From positions 186,001-250,000 of the forward strand of contig NZ_CANMUW010000003.1 of NCBI RefSeq assembly GCF_947501225.1: a stretch of 64,000 nt of DNA, written 5' to 3'. The translations under genes and the position numbers were made by a program. Shown piece after piece: positions 53,647-64,000 of this stretch. The number at the start of each line of letters is the position of its first letter. Position 1 is the stretch's first letter. The notes under the pieces were generated by a model. The model had not been told where the DNA came from and did no database searches. It worked only from the letters and a program-made list of their open reading frames with translations. The DNA comes from an uncultured Shewanella sp. (lineage in GTDB: Bacteria > Pseudomonadota > Gammaproteobacteria > Enterobacterales > Shewanellaceae).

Positions 53647-56553
53647 TTACGCGTGGCTTACAAGGACTAAACGAATGGCATCCAGCTGTAGCTGACAGCC
53701 GTCGAGGTATCCGTTGAGCTCATTCATCTGCTCGCGTATATGCTCCAGCTCCTCATCACGGATATTCGGATTCACCGCCTTCAGTGCTTCGAGACGCTCA
53801 AGCTCGAGAGTGAGCTGGGATGTCATCTTGGCTCTGGCGCTCTCGGCTAAGAGGTTAAGCTCACTCTCGGCAAACTCTTCAGCCTTGGCAAACAGCGGAT
53901 GCAGTATGCTCTGCGAAGCGTTGACTAACTTACTGGCGATATGACGATTGACCGCACTCAGCTGCTTGTTGAAGCTATCATAGCTGACATTGTCAGACAG
54001 GTTATTCCCGTTTTTATCCAGCAAGATACGTACCGGCGTTGGTGGCAGGTAGCGGTATAACTGACTGGATTTAGGCGCCGAAGCATCTGCCATATAGATC
54101 AGCTCGAGGAAGATGGTGCCAGCTGGTAGTGCCTTGTTCTTGAGCACTGCCACACTCGTGGTACCGGTCTCCGATGAGGTGATCAGGTCTAAACCTGTCT
54201 GTACTATCGGGTGCTCCTGGGTGATGAGCGCAATATCGTCCCGCGATAGTGCCATCTCCCTGTCGAAGGTGACCGTGATGCCATCTTCGGGAAGTCCAGG
54301 ATAGGTCGGGTACATCATATGTTCGCTCGGGCGCAGGACGATGGCATTTTCGCCGCTGTCTTCCTGCTCCACACCGATAACATCCCACAGGCGTATGACA
54401 GAGCCGATAAGCTGGGTATCTTCATCACGCTCAGCTAAGCTTTGTACCAGCTTATTAGCACGCTCGCCGCCATGAGAGTTGATCTCAAGCAGTTTATCCC
54501 TGCCTTGCTCCATCACCACTTTCAGCTCTTTGTATCGAGTCTGGGTGTGGTTGAGTAACTCGGTGAGAGAGTCATCATCCTGATTAATCAGTACATCCAA
54601 CAGGGGCTCTGAAAACTCATTGAACAGAATATGCCCGCTGGGACAGGTCTGCTCAAATGCGTTGAGTCCTTTGTGGTACCACTGCATCAGGCACTCTTGG
54701 GCAGTTTTCTCGAGATATGGGACGTGGATCTCGACATCACTGTTCTGCCCGATACGATCCAGACGACCGATACGCTGTTCGAGCAGATCCGGGTTCAGCG
54801 GCAGATCGAACAGAACCAGCTGGCTGGCAAACTGGAAGTTACGTCCCTCTGAGCCGATCTCAGAGCAGATCAATGCCTGAGCTCCACCCGTCTCCTGTGC
54901 GAAGTAAGCCCCCGCTTTATCACGCTCAATGATAGACATACCTTCGTGGAATACGGTCGCCTGAATACCTTCACGGGTACGTAGCGCCTCTTCGAGACTG
55001 AGGGCGGTCTCTGCCTGGCTGGCAATGATCAGGACTTTCTTTCTGCGGTTCTCTTTAAGGAAGCCGATGAGCCAGTCGACTCTCGGATCAAACTTCCACC
55101 AACTGGCGCTGCTGCTGTCGAAGTCCTGATAGATTTTTTCCGGGCTCAATGCCTGCCTTACTTTTCCCTGGGTATCCAGGTGGCCATTCATCATGGCACC
55201 CACGCGTGCGGCTGTGACATATTGAGATGGCATCGCCTGCGGGTAGGCGTTGAAGATACGGGTCGGGAAGCCTTTAACCGATGCCCGGCTGTTGCGGTAC
55301 AGCACACGGCCGGTGCCGTGTCTGTCCAGTAACTCCTGCAGCAGCTCGCTACGGGCTTCCTGTTGAAGATCGGGATCGATATCCGTCGCCTGAATCACAT
55401 TGATGCTGGGAGTGATATCCTTTTCGGACAGCAGCTCTGTCAGGCTGTTGATGGCATCATCGGGCAGTTTATTTCCGCTGGCCAGCGCATCGGCAGCACT
55501 GGCGACATCCTTATAGCTGCTCTCCTCCTTAAGGAAAGCCTCATAATCATAGAATCTGTCCGGATCCAGCAGGCGTAGACGGGCAAAGTGACTCTGATGA
55601 CCCAGCTGATCCGGGGTTGCGGTCAACAGGAGCACACCCGGGACAACTTCACTGAGTGCCTCTACGACGCGGTAAGCGCGGCTGGGGGCATCTTCGGTCC
55701 ACTCAAGGTGATGAGCTTCATCGACAACCATCAGATCCCAATCGGCATCTAAGGCTTGCTCTAATCGTTTCTTCTTACGCAGCAACTCCAGTGAACAGAT
55801 CACCAGTTGTTCCGTGTAGAAAGGGTTGTCGTTATCGGCATACGCCTCGACACATCTGTCTTCATCGAAGACAGAAAACTTGAGGTTGAAACGACGAAGC
55901 ATTTCGACCAGCCATTGGTGGCGCAATGTATCGGGGACTATGACCAGGATACGTTCGGCGCGTCCGGTCAGCAGTTGCTGGTGAATGATCAGACCGGCTT
56001 CGATGGTCTTACCCAGCCCCACCTCATCGGCAAGCAATACCCGGGGAGCGAAACGTTGGCCAACTTCATGGGCGATCCATTGTTGGTGAGGGATCAGACC
56101 GACTCTGGGACCCTGTAAACCCAGTAGATCTGAGGTTGCTAATTTGTGGCGTAATAGCTGGCACTGATAGCGAACGCCGAAACGTTCCATTCGATCTATC
56201 TGTCCGGCAAAGAGTCTATCCTGAGGCTTGTTGAAACGAATGTTATGGTTAAGCAGCGTCTCTCTCAGGCTCGTTTGTTCACCGGTTTCGTTGTGGGTGC
56301 CATGGTAGATCATGAGGTTGTTTTTCTCTTCCACCTCACTGACGGTCAGGCTCCAGCCTTCGTGGCTCTCTACTTTGTCGCCCGGGTTAAAAATAACACG
56401 GGTCAGGGGAGCATCGGTGCGTGAAAACAATCTGTTCTCATCAGTTGCCGGAAACATCAGGGTGACCATGCGGCCTTCCATTGCTACTACTGTACCTAAA
56501 CCAAGTTCAGATTCGGTATCACTTATCCAGCGTTGACCTAAGGAAAAGGGCAT
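53647..56553 (-). CDS. rapA: RNA polymerase-associated ATPase RapA
   Basis: A 968-residue Swi2/Snf2-family protein with the same length as E. coli RapA (968). Walker A region [21 protein letters not shown] box DEAHHLEW, and motif [14 protein letters not shown] are present; the N-terminal ~100 residues form the RNAP-binding Tudor-like domains. RapA recycles RNA polymerase after transcription. It stands alone; the inverted repeat at 53604-53639 follows its stop. Confidence 0.98.
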   Translation of the reverse strand: MPFSLGQRWISDTESELGLGTVVAMEGRMVTLMFPATDENRLFSRTDAPLTRVIFNPGDKVESHEGWSLTVSEVEEKNNLMIYHGTHNETGEQTSLRETLLNHNIRFNKPQDRLFAGQIDRMERFGVRYQCQLLRHKLATSDLLGLQGPRVGLIPHQQWIAHEVGQRFAPRVLLADEVGLGKTIEAGLIIHQQLLTGRAERILVIVPDTLRHQWLVEMLRRFNLKFSVFDEDRCVEAYADNDNPFYTEQLVICSLELLRKKKRLEQALDADWDLMVVDEAHHLEWTEDAPSRAYRVVEALSEVVPGVLLLTATPDQLGHQSHFARLRLLDPDRFYDYEAFLKEESSYKDVASAADALASGNKLPDDAINSLTELLSEKDITPSINVIQATDIDPDLQQEARSELLQELLDRHGTGRVLYRNSRASVKGFPTRIFNAYPQAMPSQYVTAARVGAMMNGHLDTQGKVRQALSPEKIYQDFDSSSASWWKFDPRVDWLIGFLKENRRKKVLIIASQAETALSLEEALRTREGIQATVFHEGMSIIERDKAGAYFAQETGGAQALICSEIGSEGRNFQFASQLVLFDLPLNPDLLEQRIGRLDRIGQNSDVEIHVPYLEKTAQECLMQWYHKGLNAFEQTCPSGHILFNEFSEPLLDVLINQDDDSLTELLNHTQTRYKELKVVMEQGRDKLLEINSHGGERANKLVQSLAERDEDTQLIGSVIRLWDVIGVEQEDSGENAIVLRPSEHMMYPTYPGLPEDGITVTFDREMALSRDDIALITQEHPIVQTGLDLITSSETGTTSVAVLKNKALPAGTIFLELIYMADASAPKSSQLYRYLPPTPVRILLDKNGNNLSDNVSYDSFNKQLSAVNRHIASKLVNASQSILHPLFAKAEEFAESELNLLAESARAKMTSQLTLELERLEALKAVNPNIRDEELEHIREQMNELNGYLDGCQLQLDAIRLVLVSHA

Positions 56554-57103
56554 TACTTATTTCTCATCTACAGGGTGAATCTCGAAGGGCGCGTATTTTT
56601 ACCCAAACTCCCCTAAAGTGCAAGGCTCGCAGCTTAGGTTCTCTCATCGAATCCGGGCACCTTTTTCACGCTGATGCAGCTCATATCCCGGCAGGCTCTT
56701 TTTGGTTGAGAAAGCTAAGATAAAGCGAGTCGTGCATGCTCCCGCAGGGCGAGGGGAGATGCTGAAGTAAGTGTAGCAACTTTTTTGTACTTATTGTTTG
56801 ATTTAACGCCTTCAATGGGTGGGGCATCCCGCCATCTGCTGCCGATTCCGGTCATGAATGTAACTCGTTTGGCGAGAATTATTGAGCCGAAAAACAGCTA
56901 ATATCCGGGTATAACCAATTCGATCTCAATTATAGAAAGTTCTAAGTAAGTGATTGATGCGTTACTGTATTGGTGTCAGTATGGATTCAGGTGGTAGCAA
57001 TTTTTATTGCTTCATTGACTGACAGTTTATAAATATCCCGGCCTATAAAAAGGAGCAGTAGCAAAGATCTCAGCATCAGACCGATAGAAATTTTGGAGGC
57101 GCC
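56554..57103. other. 550-bp divergent intergenic region
   Basis: It separates rapA and the PIN-PhoH gene. An AT-rich CCTATAAAAAGG near 57045 may be part of the PhoH promoter, with no good -35 partner. No gene or further structure was found. Confidence 0.4.
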
Positions 57104-58498
57104 ATGGAACAAGACGACAAAAAGTTGTTTGTACTGGATACCAATGTATTACTGCATGAACCCTTAGCTATCTATTCATTTAAAGAGCATGATGTAGTGG
57201 TCCCGATGACAGTTCTGGAAGAACTGGATCAGATTAAAGACAGAAAACGAGATGTAAGCAGAGATGCCCGGGTGGCTATCAGAGCCCTCGAGGATATTCT
57301 TGGCGATAAAACGACCCCCGAGGAGATAGTCCAGGGCGTAAAACTCCCCCGGCGAGAAGATCATGGAGATGTCAGCGGGACACTCGCTATCTTCCCCGAT
57401 CATCAACTCGAGCAGACCGAGTCAACGCTTCCCCTGAACAATAACGATAACCGTATTATCAACACGGCGTTACACCTGCAAAAACTTCATCACCCCCGCA
57501 CTGTCGTTCTGGTAACGAAAGATATCAATATGCGCCTGAAAGCCAAAGGGGCGGGTATCATATTGGTTGAAGATTATCGTACCGATCAGCTGATCGATGA
57601 TATTCGCTTCCTGACTAAGGGGTTTCATCAGTTCAGTGGCGACTTTTGGCAGAGAAAGGAGCACGTCTCTACCGAAACCCATGGCCGGCATACCTACCAT
57701 ACGGTGCCGGTTGCCGAGGTGGGAGAGGAGAACTTCTATAGTAACCAGTACCTTATAGATGAAGACTCAAACTTCTGTGGCCGGGTCATTGAGCGTGATG
57801 ACACAAACTTAAGGTTGATGGATCTCGGCAGAGACAGGCTGTTGAGCCTCGATGCCTGGGGGATCCGGCCTAAGAACATCTATCAGGGAATGGCGCTACA
57901 GGCGCTGTTGGATCCCGAGATCGATCTGGTGATCCTTACGGGCCCGGCGGGTTGCGGTAAGACACTGTTGGCGATGGCCGCGGCGCTGGAGCTGGTGGTG
58001 GAGCGGGGAATGTATGAAAAGGTTATCGTCACCCGTAATACCCCGGAGATTGCCGAGTCCATAGGCTTCCTGCCGGGCACAGAGGAGGAGAAGATGGCTC
58101 CCTGGCTGGCGGCGATCACCGACACTCTGGAGGTGCTGCACAAGAACGATGTTAACCCCAGTGGCAGCATGAACTACATCATGGATAAGGCGAATATTCA
58201 GTTTAAATCCATCAACTTCATGCGGGGGCGTTCGATTCAGAACTCGGTGGTCCTGCTCGATGAGTGTCAAAACCTGACCGCCTCCCAGATCAAAACCATG
58301 ATCACCCGTATGGGAGAGGGCACTAAGCTCATCTGTAGCGGTAACCTGGCTCAGATCGATACCAACTACCTCTCCGCAGTCACATCGGGATTGACCTATA
58401 TCGTCGAGCGGTTTAAAGACTTCGAAGGCAGCGCCAATGTCTACCTCAATGGTGTGGTGCGCTCTCGTCTGGCCGAGTTTGCCGAGGAGAATCTGTAG
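57104..58498 (+). CDS. PIN-PhoH ATPase (YlaK/PhoH2 type)
   Basis: A 464-residue protein. The N-terminal PIN domain (~8-160) has LDTNVLLHEP and LVTKDINMRLKAKG with the acidic residues of a nuclease site. The C-terminal PhoH ATPase (~250-460) has GPAGCGKTLLAMAAAL (Walker A) and VVLLDECQN (Walker B). PhoH2-type proteins are RNA helicase/RNases in mycobacteria. Good ribosome site (TTGGAGG) before the ATG. A GC-rich hairpin ends the gene. Confidence 0.95.
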   Translation: MEQDDKKLFVLDTNVLLHEPLAIYSFKEHDVVVPMTVLEELDQIKDRKRDVSRDARVAIRALEDILGDKTTPEEIVQGVKLPRREDHGDVSGTLAIFPDHQLEQTESTLPLNNNDNRIINTALHLQKLHHPRTVVLVTKDINMRLKAKGAGIILVEDYRTDQLIDDIRFLTKGFHQFSGDFWQRKEHVSTETHGRHTYHTVPVAEVGEENFYSNQYLIDEDSNFCGRVIERDDTNLRLMDLGRDRLLSLDAWGIRPKNIYQGMALQALLDPEIDLVILTGPAGCGKTLLAMAAALELVVERGMYEKVIVTRNTPEIAESIGFLPGTEEEKMAPWLAAITDTLEVLHKNDVNPSGSMNYIMDKANIQFKSINFMRGRSIQNSVVLLDECQNLTASQIKTMITRMGEGTKLICSGNLAQIDTNYLSAVTSGLTYIVERFKDFEGSANVYLNGVVRSRLAEFAEENL

Positions 58499-58548
58499 TA
58501 CTGAGTGACAACTTTTACTCTGGAGTTGCTCAATCTGTCGTAACTTCA

Positions 58549-58576
58549 ATGAGGCCCGGTATCATCCGGGCCTCAT
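58549..58576 (+). terminator. Terminator hairpin after the PIN-PhoH gene
   Basis: ATGAGGCCCGG and CCGGGCCTCAT form a perfect 11-bp stem with a 6-base loop. The T tract is weak. The rest of the gap to 58950 holds only AT-rich promoter-like sequence. Confidence 0.78.
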
Positions 58577-58950
58577 CGCTATTCTGTACCGCTGTTTTCT
58601 GGCTACAGATATTGAGCTAAACCTCACCAGAAAGCAGGAGACGTCAGGAAAAGTTTATAAATCAAAGCGCTGGGTGATGAGTGCTCGAAAGAGCTGCGGA
58701 GCGGCAGCCAATAACAATTGTTAATCAGGATGTTGAACACTTAGATCTCATGTCGTTAAAACTCTAAACACCTCTGTATCAAACTGTATGCACAGGTTTG
58801 ATTAAAAGTAGTTTATCTCACGTTAGTCAACTTTTTATACTAAGATAATGTATTCCTATCAGCTATCTTCCTGATACTATACCGTTAATGAATTCATATA
58901 GCCTTGGCAGGGAGACGCCGGGGAGATATCGCGTTATTCAAGGGTCACGA

Positions 58951-61900
58951 ATGAAACCGACTGAGCAGGATCTGCAACTAAAGTCGCCGATACAGAAAAA
59001 CTATAATCGTGCTGTTTTCTATACCTATATTGGTGTCATCATCATGGCGCTGATCACCGCATGGTTTTTCTTCGAGCGACAGAAAACCCATCTTATGGAG
59101 CAAAGAGAGGAGCAGGTTGAACGTCACGTACTTCAAATAGATCTGCTGCTCGAGTCCAGCATACGCGCGGTGAAGAGTCTGAGAAACGTGGCTGTGGATC
59201 ATCTGCGCCTGGGCGAGCTGGTGCGTACCGACAGACTGCCTCAGTATGAAAAATTCAACGAGAGTGGCCAGTTTTTCACTCTGGAACCCAGCTATGCCAA
59301 GACAGGCGAGCCCTTTACCAACATGGGGCGGATAACGGGTACCGGTTCCCTTAACGGTCGCAGCGACAAGTTCTATCAAGAGCTGGAGATGCTGTTCGAG
59401 CTGTCACTCTCCTTCCCGGTTGCAACAGAGGCGGCGCCTAAGGCCTCCTCTATCTACTACATCTCTAAGCGCCGCATCATGTCCTATTACCCCTGGCCGT
59501 CTGATGAGCAGCGGTTCAGGGAGGAGTTACTCAATAAGAATCAGTTCCAGCTGGCGACCCCGGCGATGAACCCCCAGCGCAGCGTGTTCTGGAGTCCGGC
59601 CTATGTCGATCCGACCGATAAGGGGCTGCTGACGACTCTGGGTGTGCCCATCTATCTGCAAGATGAGTTTATCGGCTCTATTAACCTGGATATGACGTTG
59701 GCGTCGCTGTCGAAACAGATACGCCTCTACTTTAAGATGCCGGGCACGGTAATCCTGCTGGATCAGAACAACAATATTCTCTCCCATAATGGCAGCGATG
59801 CGACCAATATCAGCCGGGTGTTTCATATCAGCCAGAAGATCCCGTCCGAACTGCACTCGATTCCGGAATCTGAGCTGTTCGATGCCCATGAGGGGATAAT
59901 CCGTAACGGTTACTACATCCACTCGGTGGCATTGCAAAACGCTCCATGGCGCTTGCTCTACCTGCAGGATGAAGACGATCTCTTCATGGACTCCTGGGAG
60001 AAGTTAGAGCTGACCTTTATCCTGGTGGTGCTGGCACTGTCGGTACTGGTGACCATAGTTCACTGGCAGACCCGCCGCTCCTTCGTCAACCCGGCCTCGC
60101 GTCTGTTGACCCATCTCGAAGGTTGCTCTCAGGAGCCGAGAAAACCGCCGGAGACCATCACACCCGGCTGGGAGCCCTGGTTCCAGCTGGTGAGTCGTAT
60201 TTTCGAGGAGAATCAGCAGTACACCAGACACCTGGCGGAGCAGAATCGTCGTCTGGATAAGCTGGTTGCACGCCGCACCGAGCGCCTCAAAGAGACCACG
60301 GAGCGTCGTGAGCGGGAATACGCCCTGCTTCGTTCCCTGCTCGACTCCATCCCCGAAGCGATTGTCTTCAAAGACAGGGAGGGGAAATACTTAGGGTGTA
60401 ACAAGTCCGCCGAGCGTATGCTGGGCTACACCGAGAGTGAGATGATAGGTCAGGAGAGCATCAGGCTCACCACAGATGAGCAATCGGTGAGGATCAAGAA
60501 GGAGGATGAGCGGGTCCTGTCTGAAAGGACACCGCTGCGCTATCAGGAGAAGGTGGAGCTGGCAGGTAAGCCGGTGCTGCTCGATACCCTCAAGCTGCCT
60601 TTCTATAATCGTCGTGGTGAACTGCTGGGTCTGATTGCCGTGTGGCGTGACGTGACCCGTGAATATGAATCCGCCGAACAGCTCAGGCTATCTGAGGAGC
60701 GTTACCATCTGGCGATGGATGCGGTAGAGGATGGCCTGTGGGATTGGTATCTGGATTCAGAGCAGATCATCTGTAATCCGGCCTACTACTCCATGCTGGG
60801 CTACAAGAGCAACGAGTTCCCGGCGCTGGTTTCAACTCTGGATGAGCTGATCCATCCCGACGATCGTATTCGTGTCGAGGAGTACCGTGAACAGTATCTG
60901 GCGGATCCCATCGGCGCCTACGATATCGAGTTCAGAATGCGCGGCAAGAGTGGCCAGTATCACTGGGTGCTCTCCAGGGGCCGGGTGGTCGAATTTACCG
61001 TAGACAGTCAGCCTAAACGTATGGTGGGAACCCATAAAGATATTACCCGCCATAAGAGCAACGAAGTGGCCATGCTCGAAGCCAAGCAGGACGCCGAATC
61101 GGCTAACCTCTATAAGAGTGAATTTTTGGCGAACATGAGCCATGAAATCCGTACGCCGATGAATGCGATTATCGGCATGCTGCAGCTCGCTCAGCGTACT
61201 TCACTGACGCCGCAGCAGGAGGACTACCTGGATAAGGCGGGGTTCTCGGCTCAGTCTTTGTTGCGGATCATCAACGATATCCTCGACTTCTCAAAAATTG
61301 AAGCGGGTAAGTTAGAGCTGGAGAGAGTCTCGTTTCCGCTGGATAAGGTGCTGGATCATGCACTCGATCTCAACGCCCTGAAGGCGCAGGAGAAGGGTGT
61401 CGAACTGCTTCTCTACGCCCCTGTTACTGCCGGACTGATCCTGGAGGGCGATCCTCTGCGTCTGGGTCAGGTCTTGATCAACATGCTCTCTAACGCGGTT
61501 AAGTTTACTCAAAGTGGTGAGATTGAACTTGGTTGTGAAGATGTGGGCGAACGCGACCATAGAATTACCCTCAAGTTCTGGGTTCGTGATACCGGCATAG
61601 GGATCAGCAAAGAGCAGCAGGCCAGCCTGTTCGATGCCTTTGCACAGGCCGATGGCTCGACCACCAGAAAGTATGGTGGCACGGGGCTGGGGCTCTCTAT
61701 CAGTAAACACCTGGTCTCTATGATGGGGGGCAAGATGCAGGTTCAAAGTGAGATGGGGGTCGGTAGTACCTTCAGCTTCACCATCAGCTTCGAGATCGCC
61801 GAAGAGGCCGAGGTTAAGCCAATGATCGTACCTGAGAAGTTGGGCAGCCTTAAGACTCTGGTGGTGGACGATAACCCGACCGCACTGCAGATCTACTCTT

Positions 61901-62646
61901 CGGTGATGCAGGACTTCCACTTCGATGTGGATACGGCTGCCAGTGGCTCAGAGGCGATCTACAAGCTTGGAAAGTCTTCGGTTGACCTGTTACTGCTCGA
62001 CTGGATGATGCCGGAGATGGACGGTATTGCGGTGATCGAGGAGCTGGATCGTATGGTCGCCGACGGCAGACTGGATAAGCGCCCGGTTATCATCATGATG
62101 ACGGCTTATGCGGCCGAACCGCTGCAAAAAGATGTCGAGAAATCCAATATCTTCGCCATGCTGCAGAAACCGTTTAAGGCATCGGCGTTATTCGATGAGA
62201 TCATCTCGGCCTTCGCCGATGAGCCTAAACTCAACCCGGTACAGGAGTTGACCGAAGAGAAGGTAGAGCAGGAAGCGGGTAAGGTGCTGCTGGTGGAGGA
62301 TAACTTCATCAACCAGCAGGTTGCGACCGAGCTGCTTAAGAGTGCAGGTTATGAGGTGGATGTGGCCGAGAATGGTCAGATCGCTATCGATATGATCGAA
62401 CAGAAGCAGTTCGATGCCGTGCTGATGGATATTCAGATGCCGGTGATGGATGGACTGACGGCCACCAAAGAGCTGCGTAAACGTTATAGCACCGCAGAGT
62501 TGCCTATTATCGCGATGACGGCACACGCCATGTCCGGTGACAGAGAGAAGAGTCTGTCTGCCGGAATGAATGCGCACATCACCAAGCCCATAGTACTTAA
62601 TGAGTTATTTGACACCTTAAGTCATTGGATTAACAAGAAAGAGTGA
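58951..62646 (+). CDS. Hybrid sensor histidine kinase with dCache-like sensor and two receivers
   Basis: A 1231-residue inner-membrane kinase. The ATG at 58951 has AAGGG upstream; the frame also allows 58888. Order: helix TM1 (~23-43), periplasmic dCache-like sensor (~45-350, with WSPAYVDPTDKGLLTTLGVP and IGSINLDMTL), TM2 (~352-372), two PAS domains (~455-570 and ~580-705), HisKA (SHEIRTPMNAIIGM near 729), HATPase (~830-946) and two receivers (LLLLDWMMPEMDG near 1015; AVLMDIQMPVMDG near 1155). There is no Hpt, so a separate phosphotransfer protein is needed. It senses a small periplasmic ligand. No cognate regulator is adjacent. Confidence 0.95.
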   Translation: MKPTEQDLQLKSPIQKNYNRAVFYTYIGVIIMALITAWFFFERQKTHLMEQREEQVERHVLQIDLLLESSIRAVKSLRNVAVDHLRLGELVRTDRLPQYEKFNESGQFFTLEPSYAKTGEPFTNMGRITGTGSLNGRSDKFYQELEMLFELSLSFPVATEAAPKASSIYYISKRRIMSYYPWPSDEQRFREELLNKNQFQLATPAMNPQRSVFWSPAYVDPTDKGLLTTLGVPIYLQDEFIGSINLDMTLASLSKQIRLYFKMPGTVILLDQNNNILSHNGSDATNISRVFHISQKIPSELHSIPESELFDAHEGIIRNGYYIHSVALQNAPWRLLYLQDEDDLFMDSWEKLELTFILVVLALSVLVTIVHWQTRRSFVNPASRLLTHLEGCSQEPRKPPETITPGWEPWFQLVSRIFEENQQYTRHLAEQNRRLDKLVARRTERLKETTERREREYALLRSLLDSIPEAIVFKDREGKYLGCNKSAERMLGYTESEMIGQESIRLTTDEQSVRIKKEDERVLSERTPLRYQEKVELAGKPVLLDTLKLPFYNRRGELLGLIAVWRDVTREYESAEQLRLSEERYHLAMDAVEDGLWDWYLDSEQIICNPAYYSMLGYKSNEFPALVSTLDELIHPDDRIRVEEYREQYLADPIGAYDIEFRMRGKSGQYHWVLSRGRVVEFTVDSQPKRMVGTHKDITRHKSNEVAMLEAKQDAESANLYKSEFLANMSHEIRTPMNAIIGMLQLAQRTSLTPQQEDYLDKAGFSAQSLLRIINDILDFSKIEAGKLELERVSFPLDKVLDHALDLNALKAQEKGVELLLYAPVTAGLILEGDPLRLGQVLINMLSNAVKFTQSGEIELGCEDVGERDHRITLKFWVRDTGIGISKEQQASLFDAFAQADGSTTRKYGGTGLGLSISKHLVSMMGGKMQVQSEMGVGSTFSFTISFEIAEEAEVKPMIVPEKLGSLKTLVVDDNPTALQIYSSVMQDFHFDVDTAASGSEAIYKLGKSSVDLLLLDWMMPEMDGIAVIEELDRMVADGRLDKRPVIIMMTAYAAEPLQKDVEKSNIFAMLQKPFKASALFDEIISAFADEPKLNPVQELTEEKVEQEAGKVLLVEDNFINQQVATELLKSAGYEVDVAENGQIAIDMIEQKQFDAVLMDIQMPVMDGLTATKELRKRYSTAELPIIAMTAHAMSGDREKSLSAGMNAHITKPIVLNELFDTLSHWINKKE

Positions 62647-62699
62647 TTAATCGATTCGTATCCGAAAAGGAAAATTCTTGCCCGAATCGAGTGATTTAT

Positions 62700-62733
62700 C
62701 CGCCGATGGAGATAGTGTTATCTCCATCGGCGG
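62700..62733 (+). terminator. Perfect 15-bp hairpin after the hybrid kinase
   Basis: CCGCCGATGGAGATA and TATCTCCATCGGCGG enclose a GTGT tetraloop. No T tract, but the stem is very stable. Confidence 0.78.
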
Positions 62734-62870
62734 TAGTCATTGAATTATTTGCACTTGAGACTCTCTCTTGAGCAGTTTAAGCTCGTTTTACTCGTGAACA
62801 TTTCATCGATGCAGCCAACAACAAAAACCAATAAGTGATTACGCTGCAGTCCCCCTTTCAAGGAGAGCAA

Positions 62871-64000
62871 ATGAAGCCCTATAACATCGCCCTGGCGGTA
62901 GCACTGATCTCTATCCCGGCCGCCAACGTAATAGCCGCGCCGACAAATACCGCCACCATCATAAAGAAGAGTCAGCCAGCCAAAGGTTTCATCAATCTCT
63001 TTTACTCAAAAAGTGATGGTGAGTTGTATCTCGAAGCCAACAAGCTCAATCAACCCTTTCTGCTGCTGACCAGCCTACCCCATGGTGTGGGGTCTAACGA
63101 TATCGGCCTGGATCGTGGTCAGTTAGGTTACACGCGTATGGTGCAGTTTGAGCGTCAGGGCCCCTACCTTCTTCTTAAGCAACTTAATACGAACTACCGG
63201 GCGGGTACTGACAGCAGTGCCGAACTCAGGGCGGTGAAAGAGGCATTTGCAGAGTCGGTGCTGTGGCGTGGCAAGGTGATCGACGGTAAGCGGGATCTGG
63301 TATCGATCAATGAGTTGGTGGTAAGCGATCTCCACGGAATCGCCTCGACGCTGGAACGGGCAAAGCAGGGGAGTTACCGACTGGACAAGACGCGCTCGGT
63401 CATCCTGCCTGAAGGGGTCAAGTCCTTCGAGCGTAACAGCGATGTCGATGTGTTGCTCTCATTTAACAGCGAAAAACCCGGTGACTATGTCTCACAGGTG
63501 ACACCCGATGGTAAACATATGTCGGTGCGTCTGCGTTACTCATTTATTGCGCTGCCCGAAGAGGGCTATAACGCCCGCGATTACCACCCCATGAGTGGTT
63601 ACCTCTCGGATCAATATTTAGATTATGGCACCCGGGTTGATCAGGATATTAAACGGCGCCACCTTCTGCGTCACAGGCTGCAGAAGGTGACACCGGGAGC
63701 AGCGCCCAGTGAAGTGGTTAAACCTATCACCTACTACCTGGATCCCGGTGTGCCGGAGCCGATACGCAGTGCGCTGTTGGAAGGTGCCTCCTGGTGGGAA
63801 GAGGCATTTACCCAGGCCGGGTTTATCGATGGATTCAAAGTTGAACTGCTGCCTGAGGATGCCGATCCTCAGGATATCCGCTATAACGTGATTCAGTGGG
63901 TACACAGGGCCACCCGAGGCTGGTCCTACGGTTCGGCGGTGACCGATCCCAGAACCGGTGAGATCATCAAGGGGCATGTGACCCTGGGGAGTCAGAGAGT
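62871..64000 (+). CDS. Secreted zinc-dependent metalloprotease (DUF5117/DUF4953 type), 5' part
   Basis: The ATG at 62871 follows AAGGAGAG and starts a signal peptide (about residues 1-22, ANVIAAPT). The frame stays open for 376 codons to the window end. The N-terminal part (KGFINLFYSKSDGELYLEANKLNQPFLLL type) is the DUF5118/DUF5117 region, and the end of the visible part (IRYNVIQWVHRATRGWSYGSAV, DPRTGEIIKGHVTLGSQR) is the start of the metzincin-like catalytic domain. The HExxH zinc motif is expected beyond the window, so activity cannot be checked here. Confidence 0.9.
   Translation, partial: MKPYNIALAVALISIPAANVIAAPTNTATIIKKSQPAKGFINLFYSKSDGELYLEANKLNQPFLLLTSLPHGVGSNDIGLDRGQLGYTRMVQFERQGPYLLLKQLNTNYRAGTDSSAELRAVKEAFAESVLWRGKVIDGKRDLVSINELVVSDLHGIASTLERAKQGSYRLDKTRSVILPEGVKSFERNSDVDVLLSFNSEKPGDYVSQVTPDGKHMSVRLRYSFIALPEEGYNARDYHPMSGYLSDQYLDYGTRVDQDIKRRHLLRHRLQKVTPGAAPSEVVKPITYYLDPGVPEPIRSALLEGASWWEEAFTQAGFIDGFKVELLPEDADPQDIRYNVIQWVHRATRGWSYGSAVTDPRTGEIIKGHVTLGSQR

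Overview
The window reads as chromosome of a marine gammaproteobacterium, most likely a Shewanella or close relative. The clues are a periplasmic flavoprotein/tetraheme cytochrome pair of the FccA/UrdA type, many PAS/GGDEF/EAL/HD-GYP signalling proteins, DUF3016, TorF-type porin, RapA and RraB genes, and Shewanella-style small hypotheticals. No rRNA, tRNA, CRISPR array, prophage or intact insertion sequence was seen. The window opens inside an arsJ-like efflux gene and closes inside a secreted zinc-metalloprotease gene.

Layout. 1-4.2 kb: arsJ 3' end, two small proteins, a GNAT acetyltransferase and an AGCS alanine/sodium symporter. 4.2-8.8 kb: a four-gene envelope cluster (two paralogous polytopic membrane proteins, an outer-membrane barrel, a chalcone-isomerase-fold periplasmic protein). 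It is preceded by an FNR-like box and three 18-bp palindromes at an exact 19-bp period, and each intercistronic gap holds a hairpin. 8.9-16.5 kb: a chemoreceptor, then an AraC regulator divergent from a three-gene, ATGA-coupled operon (alkyl-DHAP-synthase-like flavoenzyme, GlpD-like dehydrogenase, FGGY kinase). 16.9-22.7 kb: a LysR regulator divergent from a periplasmic respiratory operon (MIO-less aromatic-lyase homologue, Tat-exported flavin reductase, tetraheme cytochrome c, porin). 23-27 kb: a triple-FixL-PAS hybrid kinase coupled to an HD-GYP response regulator. 27-36 kb: small housekeeping and envelope genes, HU, a double-receiver protein, DUF4240, DUF3016 and an EAL-CBS-GGDEF protein. 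36-43 kb: TraB/GumN, CheD, MaoC-like, fhs, MscS-type channel. 43-47 kb: a zinc-uptake operon with a His-rich outer-membrane protein but no ATPase gene. 47-64 kb: plsC, rraB, a GGDEF and a REC-CheC gene, a crotonase gene with a FadR-like operator, a YqhA homologue, DUF3530, rapA, PIN-PhoH, a dCache hybrid kinase and the truncated metalloprotease.

The most interesting unit is the operon at 18.0-22.7 kb. The lyase homologue lacks the Ala-Ser-Gly triad that forms the MIO cofactor, as described for ergothionase, which eliminates trimethylamine from ergothioneine. Next to it are a flavin reductase, a tetraheme electron donor, a porin and a LysR regulator. I infer a complete periplasmic route in which a betaine-type substrate such as ergothioneine is split to an unsaturated acid (thiourocanate) that serves as a respiratory electron acceptor. 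The 4.9-8.7 kb cluster is the second candidate for an undescribed system.
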